From assembly GCA_044432865.1 (NCBI GenBank), contig JAWXUF010000002.1:11335-75334 (forward strand): 64,000 nt of DNA, read 5' to 3'. The position numbers were made by a program, and so were the translations under genes. Origin of the DNA: JAWXUE01 sp044432865 (lineage in GTDB: Bacteria > Bacillota_I > Bacilli_A > Acholeplasmatales > Anaeroplasmataceae). This document shows, piece by piece, positions 1 to 7,508 of this stretch. The notes below the pieces were generated by a model, which was not told where the DNA came from, did not search any database, and was given only the letters and a program-made list of their open reading frames with translations. Numbering within the stretch: position 1 is the first letter of the stretch; every line of letters starts with the position of its first letter.

Positions 1-506
1 CCATTATTCTCGCTTAACCAGTAACTATTGACTTTAATAATGATATACTTAAAATCGATTGAAGTATCATCATATTCTTTAATTGATTTATTTCTCTCTA
101 ATGTCAAAGCATTTATAGGACCGAAATCCGAATGATACCCTTTAACTTTATTCGTTAATTTGTCTAAAGAATATACATTTATTAAAGTTGATTCAACCAC
201 TTTTGCTTCATCTAATGATAATCCATACCTTTGTATGACATGAATAACTTCAAGCCCAGCAGATTTTATATTTCTAATATTAGCATATTTTAAATTTTCA
301 TCATCAAAATCTTCTTGTTGTTCTTCTTCATTTCGATAGTTATTTGACTCGAATCCATCTAACGCTTCATTTACATGTGCAAATACACGATTATTTTTAC
401 CTCTACCAACATAAAAAGTACTACCATCTCTTGGATCAATTAATCTATAAACATAATTTTCTATTTCTTTACATACTTCATTTGAAAACTTTCTAATTTC
501 TTTCAT
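1..506 (-). CDS. GIY-YIG domain protein, partial (C-terminus outside window)
   Basis: An open frame of 168 codons starts at the ATG at 504-506 and runs off the left edge. An AGGGGAG ribosome site lies just upstream and overlaps the end of the WYL regulator gene. Near residues 18-45 the protein reads YVYRLIDPRDG, then FYVGRGKNNRVFAH. This matches the LEM-3-like GIY-YIG fold, with Tyr, Arg (GRG) and His at the expected positions. GIY-YIG domains are Mg-dependent nucleases or DNA-binding modules. The tight coupling (4-base gap) to a WYL regulator suggests DNA-damage or defence-related control, which is inference. The C-terminal part cannot be seen. Confidence 0.75.
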   Translation of the reverse strand, partial: MKEIRKFSNEVCKEIENYVYRLIDPRDGSTFYVGRGKNNRVFAHVNEALDGFESNNYRNEEEQQEDFDDENLKYANIRNIKSAGLEVIHVIQRYGLSLDEAKVVESTLINVYSLDKLTNKVKGYHSDFGPINALTLERNKSIKEYDDTSIDFKYIIIKVNSYWLSENN

Positions 507-510
507 CTTT

Positions 511-1485
511 CTACTCCCCTATATATACTTTATTTAATTTAATTACTACCTCTTTAATCTTATCTAATACTTCTGAAGGTGAAACAACATATAATTCATT
601 ACCAAACCTTACACACCAACTAATGAATGCTGGGGAGATTTGTACTTCTGTTTCAAAAGAATATAATTTATCATCTATTTTATTAAACTTAATATCTTCA
701 CCGAAATGATCTATTACTATATCAAACATATAATCATATAAATTAAATTTGCATAATACTCTTTTACCAAAATGCATTTCAAACATTTGATTATAGTTTT
801 CATTTAATAACTTATCATTCTCAATGTAAGATTCTTCTAATACTTCTAAGTTAATCATTCTATCTAAACGATATAATGATAAGTTATCATACTTTTCATT
901 ACTTGTTATAACGTAATATTTATTATTTGATAAAATCATTGTTAGGGGATTTACTTTATAAGTGTATCCATTCTTTCTTAATTCTCTTTTAGAATCTTCA
1001 TTATAATATGTATATTGAAATGATATCTTCTTTTTATTTGATATAGCTATACATATATCATGTAAGTAATAAAACCATTTAGATGAATTAGTTTTATTAA
1101 ATCCAAATATAGCTTTATTATCTAATATATGTTTATTAAATGTATTACTAGTTAAACTACCTATCTTATTAATTAAATCATCAGTCATTCTTTTAGATAT
1201 AAAGTTAGCTTGATTAATTGTATCAACAAGAAGTCTTGCTTCGGATAAATCTAAATAATTATCTATCATATAATAATTATTTCTTTGTGTTTTATTAACT
1301 ACTATATCATAACCTACATCTATTAAAGTTTTAATATCTTCATATAATGTTTTTCTAACACAATTAATATTATCATCTTTAAGTTTATCTATAATTTGAT
1401 TAGTAGTTAATGTATTTGATTCATCTGTAGCTTTAAGTATTTCATATACTTTTAATAATCTACCTTTTTTTACATTTTTATACAA
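511..1485 (-). CDS. HTH-WYL transcriptional regulator
   Basis: 324 residues. The N-terminal 60 residues form a winged-helix HTH of the DeoR/HTH_11 kind (TNQIIDKL, then RKTLYEDIKTLIDVGYDI). A WYL-type sensor domain follows around residues 150-220 (ISFQYTYYN, YKVNPLTMILSNNKYYVI, YRLDRM), and a WCX-like C-terminal segment comes after it. WYL proteins bind nucleic acid or nucleotide ligands and often control DNA repair or defence genes. The start is a TTG at 1483-1485 placed 6-7 bases after GGTGAT; the nearby ATGs are out of frame. It is followed after 4 bases by the GIY-YIG gene, probably in one transcript. A perfect inverted repeat just upstream of its promoter is a likely autoregulatory site. 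Confidence 0.85.
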   Translation of the reverse strand: MYKNVKKGRLLKVYEILKATDESNTLTTNQIIDKLKDDNINCVRKTLYEDIKTLIDVGYDIVVNKTQRNNYYMIDNYLDLSEARLLVDTINQANFISKRMTDDLINKIGSLTSNTFNKHILDNKAIFGFNKTNSSKWFYYLHDICIAISNKKKISFQYTYYNEDSKRELRKNGYTYKVNPLTMILSNNKYYVITSNEKYDNLSLYRLDRMINLEVLEESYIENDKLLNENYNQMFEMHFGKRVLCKFNLYDYMFDIVIDHFGEDIKFNKIDDKLYSFETEVQISPAFISWCVRFGNELYVVSPSEVLDKIKEVVIKLNKVYIGE

Positions 1486-1502
1486 TATACATCACCACTT
1501 TA

Positions 1503-1531
1503 ATTATATAGTTTATTTATATAATAAACAA
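1503..1531 (-). promoter_or_regulatory. Promoter of WYL/GIY-YIG operon
   Basis: On the minus strand, -35 TTGTTT and -10 TATAAT are separated by exactly 17 bases, 18 bases upstream of the TTG start at 1485. Confidence 0.55.
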
Positions 1532-1542
1532 TAGATAAAATG

Positions 1543-1568
1543 AAAGTGTAACAATTAAGTTACACTTT
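1543..1568. promoter_or_regulatory. Perfect 10-bp inverted repeat, candidate WYL operator
   Basis: AAAGTGTAAC, six bases, then GTTACACTTT. It sits 11 bases upstream of the -35 box of the WYL gene. No T-run follows on either strand, so an operator is more likely than a terminator. Binding by the adjacent regulator is inferred from position only. Confidence 0.45.
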
Positions 1569-1594
1569 ATAGATTGATTTGTTTTATAAAAATT

Positions 1595-1647
1595 AAAAAC
1601 ACGTGTTAACTAGAATTAACTAGTCAGCACGTGATATATTTTAAATG
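1595..1647 (-). repeat. 53-bp hairpin repeat, copy 1
   Basis: Nearly identical to 2192-2244 (one A/G difference seen, plus a one-base longer A-run in the second copy). The core at 1600-1633 folds into a 14-bp stem with two mismatches around a 6-base loop, with CACGTG at both ends. On the minus strand it is followed by TTTTTAATTT, so it can act as an intrinsic terminator. No recognised gene lies directly upstream of this copy on the minus strand. Confidence 0.7.
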
Positions 1648-1657
1648 TCTTTGTTGT

Positions 1658-1703
1658 ACCGATGTGCTGACTAAAAATGGTAGTTTTGCACCGATGTGCT
1701 GAC
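1658..1703. repeat. Two 14-bp direct repeats (ACCGATGTGCTGAC)
   Basis: Identical 14-mers at 1658-1671 and 1690-1703, 32 bases apart. Their GTGCTGAC part is complementary to GTCAGCAC in the adjacent hairpin repeat, so alternative pairing with that hairpin is possible. The rest of 1648-1842 shows no gene. Confidence 0.55.
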
Positions 1704-1842
1704 CGATTTAAGGGATTTTAAATCACGCACCGGTTGAATTTAAGAATTTTTTGATAGTTATTTAATTTTATTTTGTACACTTTTTCATCATGTTATTTGT
1801 TGATTTCAATGTATTTTTAATAGGTGCTAATTATCTATAAAT

Positions 1843-2016
1843 AATAAAAGACTTCAAAATTAATTGAAGTCTTTACTTTTTCTAATAGCACTCTTGTTAC
1901 TATCGAGGTATTACAACCTCCACAATTTATATTAAATTGTATGTCAACATGGTTAAATAGTATTCTATACACCCTACCGGGCCCAAGTACGTAATTACGT
2001 ATCGAATCTAGTCGAT
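1843..2016 (-). ncRNA. Unidentified structured small RNA
   Basis: A stretch of about 175 bases with no meaningful ORF, bounded by a good promoter (2023-2051) and an intrinsic terminator (1847-1874), all on the minus strand. The transcript contains a GAGGT/ACCTC hairpin near its 3' third, an ACAATTT/AAATTGT hairpin, a TACGTAATTACGTA palindrome and a GC-rich GGGCCCGG patch that stands out in this AT-rich DNA. I looked for SRP RNA (GGAAGCAG loop), T-box, tmRNA and RNase P signatures and found none. A divergent 6S-like RNA of this size cannot be excluded. Confidence 0.5.
1847..1874 (-). terminator. Intrinsic terminator of the small RNA
   Basis: Perfect 11-bp stem AAAGACTTCAA / TTGAAGTCTTT with a 6-base loop, followed on the minus strand by TATTATTT. 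Confidence 0.65.
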
Positions 2017-2022
2017 GTATTA

Positions 2023-2051
2023 ATTATATTCTATTTTATCAAAAAAATCAA
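2023..2051 (-). promoter_or_regulatory. Promoter of the small RNA
   Basis: Minus-strand TTGATT (2046-2051), 17-base spacer, TATAAT (2023-2028). No ORF begins downstream, which supports a noncoding transcript starting near 2016. Confidence 0.6.
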
Positions 2052-2191
2052 TCACTATTTAGCACATCGATACAGTAAACACTTACACCTGGTGCGAGAT
2101 TTGTATTTGTACTATTCTCTTATATACAAATAAGAAATTTCATACTGCAGCAACAATATTAAACAACATCAAACAGCATCAAAAGATAATA

Positions 2192-2244
2192 AAAAACACG
2201 TGTTAACTAGAATTAACTAGTCAGCACGTGATATGTTTTAAATG
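2192..2244 (-). repeat. 53-bp hairpin repeat, copy 2; tRNA-Ser terminator
   Basis: Second copy of the repeat at 1595-1647. Its right end touches the CCA end of tRNA-Ser. On the minus strand, the stem at 2197-2230 (CACGTGCTGACTAG, loop, CTAGTTAACACGTG) is followed by TTTTTT. This is a typical intrinsic terminator directly after the tRNA. Between this repeat and the small-RNA promoter, 2052-2190 holds only a weak ATTTGTAT/ATACAAAT hairpin. Confidence 0.7.
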
Positions 2245-2333
2245 GCGGAGTAGCAGGGATTTGAACCCTGGCACCGGTTGCCCGATCTACACCCTTAGCA
2301 GGGGCGCCTCTTCAGCCTCTTGAGTACTACTCC
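2243..2333 (-). tRNA. tRNA-Ser (anticodon GCU)
   Basis: 91 bases including an encoded CCA. The acceptor stem GGAGTAG pairs with CTACTCC, the T arm reads GGTTCAAATCC, and the long variable arm is typical of tRNA-Ser. The anticodon loop is CTGCTAA with anticodon GCT (2297-2299), which reads AGC/AGU serine codons. A good promoter lies upstream and a hairpin terminator immediately downstream, so it looks like a single-gene transcription unit. Confidence 0.95.
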
Positions 2334-2350
2334 ATTTGTGTTACTTGTAT

Positions 2351-2379
2351 ATAATACTATAATAACACATTAAAGTCAA
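2351..2379 (-). promoter_or_regulatory. Promoter of tRNA-Ser
   Basis: Minus-strand TTGACT (2374-2379), 17-base spacer, TATTAT (2351-2356), 17 bases upstream of the tRNA 5' end. Confidence 0.65.
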
Positions 2380-2382
2380 CAA

Positions 2383-2407
2383 TTAAGACAGCATTAGGCT
2401 GTCTTAA
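2383..2407 (-). terminator. Hairpin at the end of tex
   Basis: A perfect 10-bp stem (TTAAGACAGC / GCTGTCTTAA) with a 5-base loop that contains most of the tex stop codon. The following minus-strand bases are TTGTTGACTTT, a poor T-run, so termination may be partial. The same bases hold the tRNA -35 box. Confidence 0.5.
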
Positions 2408-4589
2408 TTAATGATAATTGTAACTTTTGTTTTTGAATATCTACATCGATAACATATACTTTTATTAATTGTCCTACTGAACACATATCACTTGGATGTT
2501 TTAAGAACTTAGTAGACATTTTAGAAATATGTAATAACCCATCTTGTTTTAAACCACAGTCAACAAAACAACCAAAGTCAACAACATTTCTAACAGTACC
2601 TTCTAATTCCATACCAATTTTGATATCTTCGATTTTTAATACATCACTTCTTAATTTAGGAGTATCGTAATTTTCTCTTATATCTCTTAATGGATTAGAT
2701 AATGATTCTAAAATATCATCTAATGTATATTTATCAATTGAATATTTTTCCATTAAAGCTGATTTATCAGCACCTTTAACTTTTTCAATTGTATCTTCAG
2801 TACCAAAACTTGTGATACGTAAAGCAGTAATAACTAATTCAGCTTTATCATAAGACTCTGGATGCACTGAAGTCATATCTAATGGATTTGTACCATCAAT
2901 AATTCTTAAGAACCCAGCAGCTTGTTCATAAGCTTTACCACCTAATTTAGCAACTTTTAAAATTTCTTTTCTGTTTTTGAATGGACCATTAGTATCTCTA
3001 TGTTTAACTATATTAGTTGCGATACCTTTATTAAGTCCAGAAACGTATGTTAATAAAGATTTAGAAGCTGTATTGATATTAACTCCTACTTTATTAACCG
3101 CGTCAGTTACAACGAAATCTAACGTATCATCTAATTTAGATTGAGTAACATCATGTTGATATTGTCCAACACCAATTGCTTTTGGTTCAATTTTAACTAA
3201 TTCTGATAGAGGATCTAATAATCTTCTAGCAATAGATACAGCTGATCTTTCTTGTACTTCATAATCAGGGAATTCTTCTCTTGCAATTTCAGATGCTGAA
3301 TATACTGAAGCACCTGCTTCACTTACGATTACATATGAAATATCATAATTATTTTCTTTAATGATATCTGCAATAAAAGATTCAGTCTCTCTAGATGCTG
3401 TACCATTACCAATACAAATGATTTCAATTTTATATTTAATAATTAATCCAATAATAGTAGATTTACTTCTTGCTAATTTATTAGCATCTACTGCACTACC
3501 TTTTGACATTTCATTAGGATAAATTACACCTTTATCTAATACTTGTCCTGTTTTTGAAATAACTGCTAATTTACATCCTGTACGGAATGCTGGGTCAACT
3601 CCAAGAATAACTTTACCTTTAATAGGAGATTGTAGTAATAAATTTTTAAGATTCATACCGAAAATACTAATTGCTTGATTTTCAGCAGTATCTTTTAATT
3701 CAGATCTAATCTCTCTTTCAATTGAAGGGAAAATTAATCTTTTATATGAATCAACAAGTGCGGCAATGATATCATTATGAAAAACACTATTTGGCTTAGT
3801 TACAACCTTTTTCTCTAAGTAAGAATGAGCTAATGCTTTATCATAATCAACACTTACAGATAAAATATCTAAGTTTTCACCTCTATTTAAAGCAAGTACT
3901 CTATGAGGTTTTAATTTAGAAATTGGTTCATCGTATTCATAATAATTTTTGAATGTTTCTTTTTCATCAATATTAGCTTCTAATGCTTTTTTCTTAACTT
4001 TAGAAGTAATAGAACCTTTGCTAAAAATTGTTTGTCTTAATGTTTTACGATATTCAGCATTATCACTTATCCATTCAGCAATAATGAAATTAGCATGTTT
4101 AATTGCATCTGCTGCTGTTTTTACTTTATCAGTTATATATTCGCTTGCGATAACTTCTCTATCACCAGATAAAGGGAATTCCATCATAATCTTAGCAAGA
4201 GGTTCTAAACCTAATGCAATAGCTTCTGTAGCTTTTGTTTTTTTCTTTTCTTTGAAAGGTCTATAAATATCTTCCAAATCAATTAGTTTTGTACAAGCGT
4301 TAATACTTGTTACTAAATCATCAGTTAACATACCTTTTTCATCAATTAATCTAATAATATCTTGTTTTCTTTTTTCAAGATTTTTTTGATATTCATATGT
4401 ATCACTAATTACTTTTATTTGTTCTTCATCTAATGCACCTGTTACTTCTTTTCTATAACGCGCAATGAAAGGTACTGTAGAACCTTCTGCTAATAAATCT
4501 AGTACAGATGTAACTTGATTAAGTTTAATACCTAAATCAGATGCTATTTTTTTTAATCCTTCTTCACTTAATAAATATTTATTTTCCAC
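2394..4589 (-). CDS. tex: Tex family RNA-binding transcription accessory protein
   Basis: 731 residues, the normal length for Tex/YhgF. In order, it has an N-terminal helical Tex region, a YqgF/RNase H-like domain from about residue 325 (ILGVDPAFRTGCKLAVI), helix-hairpin-helix motifs near 500-560 (INTASKSLLTYVSGL, then KGIATNIVKHR) and a C-terminal S1 RNA-binding domain at about 655-725 (GTVRNVVDFGCFVDCG, DGLLHISKMS). Tex binds nucleic acid non-specifically and affects transcription and stress tolerance. It appears to be transcribed alone. An AAAGGAGAA ribosome site precedes the ATG. Confidence 0.95.
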   Translation of the reverse strand: MENKYLLSEEGLKKIASDLGIKLNQVTSVLDLLAEGSTVPFIARYRKEVTGALDEEQIKVISDTYEYQKNLEKRKQDIIRLIDEKGMLTDDLVTSINACTKLIDLEDIYRPFKEKKKTKATEAIALGLEPLAKIMMEFPLSGDREVIASEYITDKVKTAADAIKHANFIIAEWISDNAEYRKTLRQTIFSKGSITSKVKKKALEANIDEKETFKNYYEYDEPISKLKPHRVLALNRGENLDILSVSVDYDKALAHSYLEKKVVTKPNSVFHNDIIAALVDSYKRLIFPSIEREIRSELKDTAENQAISIFGMNLKNLLLQSPIKGKVILGVDPAFRTGCKLAVISKTGQVLDKGVIYPNEMSKGSAVDANKLARSKSTIIGLIIKYKIEIICIGNGTASRETESFIADIIKENNYDISYVIVSEAGASVYSASEIAREEFPDYEVQERSAVSIARRLLDPLSELVKIEPKAIGVGQYQHDVTQSKLDDTLDFVVTDAVNKVGVNINTASKSLLTYVSGLNKGIATNIVKHRDTNGPFKNRKEILKVAKLGGKAYEQAAGFLRIIDGTNPLDMTSVHPESYDKAELVITALRITSFGTEDTIEKVKGADKSALMEKYSIDKYTLDDILESLSNPLRDIRENYDTPKLRSDVLKIEDIKIGMELEGTVRNVVDFGCFVDCGLKQDGLLHISKMSTKFLKHPSDMCSVGQLIKVYVIDVDIQKQKLQLSLIKTA

Positions 4590-4610
4590 TTTATATTCTC
4601 CTTTATTAAA

Positions 4611-4632
4611 AAAATGCAGTTCCCTGCATTTT
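4611..4632 (-). terminator. Intrinsic terminator
   Basis: AAAATGCAG, GGAA loop, CTGCATTTTTTT on the minus strand, directly after the gene ending at 4638. Confidence 0.75.
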
Positions 4633-4637
4633 ATTTT

Positions 4638-5237
4638 TTACTTATATTTATCTACTTCAGTAGTTAATTTTGCATTTATTTCTGTTAAATAAGATGTACT
4701 AATTGCTTTTTTAGAAACTGATAATCCACTACTACTATTTGTAATTGTTAAAACATATGCTGATTCAGAAGAATAACCGAATTTAGAATCATCAAGTAAA
4801 CCCTCATTTGCACTATCATATAGGTCAAGAGCATAGAATGAAGTTCTCTTTTGTTGTTCGATTGATTGATTAGAATAGTATTCATTTAATTTTAAATCAA
4901 GTGTTATTGCACTTCTAACTTTTGAATTTTGGTTATCATTAATACTATAACCACTATACTCTTCTTCTTCATGTAACGAATGGAATACAAAAACATAAAT
5001 AGTTCTTTCATATTTTTCTCTAACAGAAGAATCTGAATCTAATTCAACTAATGTTGTATAATCCATATCTCTTGAATTTGAATATAATCTTGTTACCATA
5101 TTGTCTGAAATATATATTACTAAAAAGGCAATTAAACAACCAATTGCTAATACCCCAGCAATACTTCCTAAGATAATATTAAGTTTTCCATTTGAACCAT
5201 CATTTTCTTTTTTTACTTTTTTTACTACTCTTGCCAT
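4638..5237 (-). CDS. Single-pass membrane protein, unknown function
   Basis: 199 residues from the ATG at 5235-5237, chosen because AAGGAG sits 8 bases upstream; an in-frame ATG three codons earlier has worse spacing. The N-terminus is basic (ARVVKKVKKE). It is followed by one membrane segment at about residues 19-43, then a Ser/Tyr/Asp-rich outer domain of about 150 residues. A type II orientation is likely. I do not recognise the family. The two neighbouring genes also encode envelope proteins, but each has its own terminator, so co-function is uncertain. Confidence 0.7.
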   Translation of the reverse strand: MARVVKKVKKENDGSNGKLNIILGSIAGVLAIGCLIAFLVIYISDNMVTRLYSNSRDMDYTTLVELDSDSSVREKYERTIYVFVFHSLHEEEEYSGYSINDNQNSKVRSAITLDLKLNEYYSNQSIEQQKRTSFYALDLYDSANEGLLDDSKFGYSSESAYVLTITNSSSGLSVSKKAISTSYLTEINAKLTTEVDKYK

Positions 5238-5336
5238 TTGAATCATCTCCTTGTCGCTGTCTATTATTTATTATATCTTTTTTTCTTGTTTTTTTCAAGA
5301 ATAAAATGGAGTGTAAAGTGAAACATAAATAAAAAA

Positions 5337-5366
5337 ACTTTTAAAAGTTTTATCTTTTAAAAGTTA
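5337..5366 (-). terminator. Intrinsic terminator
   Basis: 12-bp stem AACTTTTAAAAG / CTTTTAAAAGTT followed by TTTTTATTT on the minus strand, just after the lipoprotein gene. Confidence 0.75.
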
Positions 5367-5372
5367 ATTTTA

Positions 5373-6338
5373 TTAAAATGAATCAGCAATTGATACTAAC
5401 ATTTCAATATCTAATGTATTTGAAAATATTGTTACTTGAACATCACCTTGATAGAAAGTAATACTATTATTTTTATAAGCAGCAATACCACTTGAAAGTA
5501 ATACAAAATCATCATAAGTAACTGAAGGACTAAGCACAGCATCTTCTTCTACTTTCTGACATGTAATAGTGTAATTATAATCTCCTGAATAATTATACAT
5601 TACATAATCATCAGTTGATGAAGTAGAAACATCAGTATTGTCTGGTGTGTACGTAGGCACTACATCTTCAATTACTGTATTAAATACACCTTCACCCATC
5701 TCTAATCGTAATGATGTAGTCACAGCATTAGTATCAAAGTCAGATGTCTTAAGGGAATAATTATCTACAAAGTCATTGTAAGTTGCTTTGATTTGAGTTT
5801 CTTGTGCTTCATTTAATACAACACAATATAAAGGTTTGTAATCATTTGTTAAAGTTACTTTTTGTGTTTTTAATGCTGCATTTGTTTTGCTATTAAACGC
5901 TGATGTAACAACAAAATTTGTGTCATCATGAATTACAGATGCTGTTTCATCATTTGTTATGTCTTTAACAAGAGATTGATACAAGTAAGCATGAGAACTG
6001 TTTAATGGCCAATCACTTGAAAATTTAAATTGTTTATTAAGCAATGGAGTTAATACAGTTACTCCATCATCATTTTTTACTATCGCTTGTGTATTATTTG
6101 TTTGAAGATCTTTCATAATAACTTTATAATAATCTTCCGCTAAATAATAAACTTCAACTTCAAAGTTTATTACATCTTCTTGCTTTATTATCTCCAATGT
6201 AACATTAGAATAATAACTACTTAAATTTGTATTATATTCTACTAATCCTTCGATAAATGCCTCTTGAGTAACTACTTTACTACAACCACTTATTGTTAAT
6301 ACACCAATTAAACTTGCTACAGCTAATATTTTTTTCAC
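5373..6338 (-). CDS. LolA-fold lipoprotein
   Basis: 321 residues. It opens with a lipoprotein signal peptide (MKKILAVASLIGVL, lipobox ISGC, Cys at 19), so it should be lipidated by Lgt and held on the outer face of the membrane. The central part carries the pattern of Firmicute LolA-like proteins: a region ending in YKVIM, then VKNDDGVTVLTPLLNKQF, SDWPLNSSHAYLYQSLV and later Y-KPLYC. In spore formers, relatives act in cell-envelope or germination functions; here the role is unknown. A Thr/Ser/Asp-rich linker around residues 228-245 precedes a C-terminal domain that I do not recognise. Confidence 0.75.
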   Translation of the reverse strand: MKKILAVASLIGVLTISGCSKVVTQEAFIEGLVEYNTNLSSYYSNVTLEIIKQEDVINFEVEVYYLAEDYYKVIMKDLQTNNTQAIVKNDDGVTVLTPLLNKQFKFSSDWPLNSSHAYLYQSLVKDITNDETASVIHDDTNFVVTSAFNSKTNAALKTQKVTLTNDYKPLYCVVLNEAQETQIKATYNDFVDNYSLKTSDFDTNAVTTSLRLEMGEGVFNTVIEDVVPTYTPDNTDVSTSSTDDYVMYNYSGDYNYTITCQKVEEDAVLSPSVTYDDFVLLSSGIAAYKNNSITFYQGDVQVTIFSNTLDIEMLVSIADSF

Positions 6339-6441
6339 ATTTATTCACCCCGTCGTTTTCTTTTAATACTATGTTAATTAATATTAAAATATGTATGTTA
6401 TTTTAATTTTTGTTAAAAATAAATTGAAGGAGGTTTTATTC

Positions 6442-6639
6442 ATGATTTTCCAAAAGATAATTTTAGTATTCACTATTATCGGAGGTATTAACTGGGGTTT
6501 AATTGGTTTCTTTGATTTTAATCTTGTAGAATTTATTACAGCAAACAACTCTATGATCTCAAATGTTATATATTGTATTGTAGGTATATGTGCTATTATA
6601 AATATATGTATATTATTCTCTAGAAATAGAGATATGTAA
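6442..6639 (+). CDS. DUF378 family small membrane protein
   Basis: 65 residues with two membrane helices and the family motif GGINWGLIGFFDFNLVE near residues 13-28. The start is the ATG at 6442, preceded by GAAGGAGG at ideal spacing; an upstream in-frame ATG at 6391 has no ribosome site. The function of DUF378 is unknown. It is a lone plus-strand gene and shares a bidirectional terminator with the response regulator gene. Confidence 0.85.
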   Translation: MIFQKIILVFTIIGGINWGLIGFFDFNLVEFITANNSMISNVIYCIVGICAIINICILFSRNRDM

Positions 6640-6644
6640 AATAA

Positions 6645-6679
6645 AAAAGAATGGTTTGATAATTCAAACCATTCTTTTT
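6645..6679. terminator. Bidirectional terminator
   Basis: AAAAGAATGGTTTGA / TCAAACCATTCTTTT stem with a 4-base loop and A/T runs on both sides. It serves the DUF378 gene on the plus strand and the response regulator on the minus strand. Confidence 0.8.
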
Positions 6680-6680
6680 A

Positions 6681-7508
6681 TTATGTTCTTGATTGTTCTT
6701 TTTTATAAGCTTTATATTTATTATCAATGATTGAAACCGTAGGTTCAGCCCATTCATATTGTTGCATATAATAACCATTATAATCATCTAAATAAGAGTT
6801 ATCTCCTAATAATACATGGTAATAATCACAACTTACTTTTTTAGTATCAATTCTCTTTGAATTTCTATTATCAATAAATATTGCTTCTAGATTATATTTT
6901 TCTAGTACTAATTTTAATTGTTTTACTGTTCTTCTCACGTAAGATGAAGTAGTTTCAGTATATTCTTTATCTTCCCATAAGTAAGATAAAATCATTTCTG
7001 ATGTTAAAGTACCACCACGTTTATCAATTAATAAAGCAAATAATTCTTTTACTTTAGCATTTGTAAAACTAATAGCTTCCCCTTTATAAAATACATCAAA
7101 ATTCCCAAATGTTCTAATGAATACTTCAGATTGAACTGATGGCTCATGGATTTTAAGTCTTGCTACTTTTTGAATCATAGCAACAAGTTCTTCTTGTTGG
7201 AAAGGTTTTAAAATATATCCAATTGCTCCAATTTGATAACTTTCTAACGCATGATTATCAAATCCAGTTAAAAATACAATATCAACACTAGGTGCATGTT
7301 CTTTAATTTTTCTTGCTAATTCTAGGCCAGTCATTGTAGGCATTTCGATATCTAAAAATACTAAATCAATTTTATTAGTCATAATATATAATAATGCGTC
7401 TACTGGATTAGAGAAAAACTTAGCACTTTTTACCTCTTTTACCTCTTTAAGATAATATTTAATATTATCTAATGAATTTACTTCATCATCTACACAAACT
7501 ATATTCAT
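6681..7508 (-). CDS. Response regulator with SARP-like winged-helix output
   Basis: 275 residues. Residues 1-118 are a receiver domain with acidic residues D7/D8, phosphorylated D53 (LVFLDIEMP), T81 and K101. From about 128 the output reads RTFGNFDVFYKGEAI, then KVKELFALLIDKRGG. This is an OmpR/SARP-type winged helix rather than the LytTR domain usually paired with this kinase class. The ATG overlaps the kinase stop codon by one base (TAATG), so the two genes are translationally coupled. Target genes are unknown. Confidence 0.88.
   Translation of the reverse strand: MNIVCVDDEVNSLDNIKYYLKEVKEVKSAKFFSNPVDALLYIMTNKIDLVFLDIEMPTMTGLELARKIKEHAPSVDIVFLTGFDNHALESYQIGAIGYILKPFQQEELVAMIQKVARLKIHEPSVQSEVFIRTFGNFDVFYKGEAISFTNAKVKELFALLIDKRGGTLTSEMILSYLWEDKEYTETTSSYVRRTVKQLKLVLEKYNLEAIFIDNRNSKRIDTKKVSCDYYHVLLGDNSYLDDYNGYYMQQYEWAEPTVSIIDNKYKAYKKEQSRT

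Noticed and set aside
1843..2016. SRP RNA, tmRNA, RNase P or T-box identity for the small RNA
   Set aside because: The diagnostic sequences of these families (for example the GGAAGCAG loop of SRP RNA) are not present.
1595..2244. attL/attR of an element integrated at tRNA-Ser
   Set aside because: The repeat covers the bases after the tRNA rather than its 3' end, the interval is only about 600 bases, and there is no integrase. A terminator duplicate explains it better.
3949..4266. Opposite-strand open frames inside tex, uvrA, ABC-F and other genes
   Set aside because: These are shadows of well-supported minus-strand genes, without ribosome sites or family resemblance.
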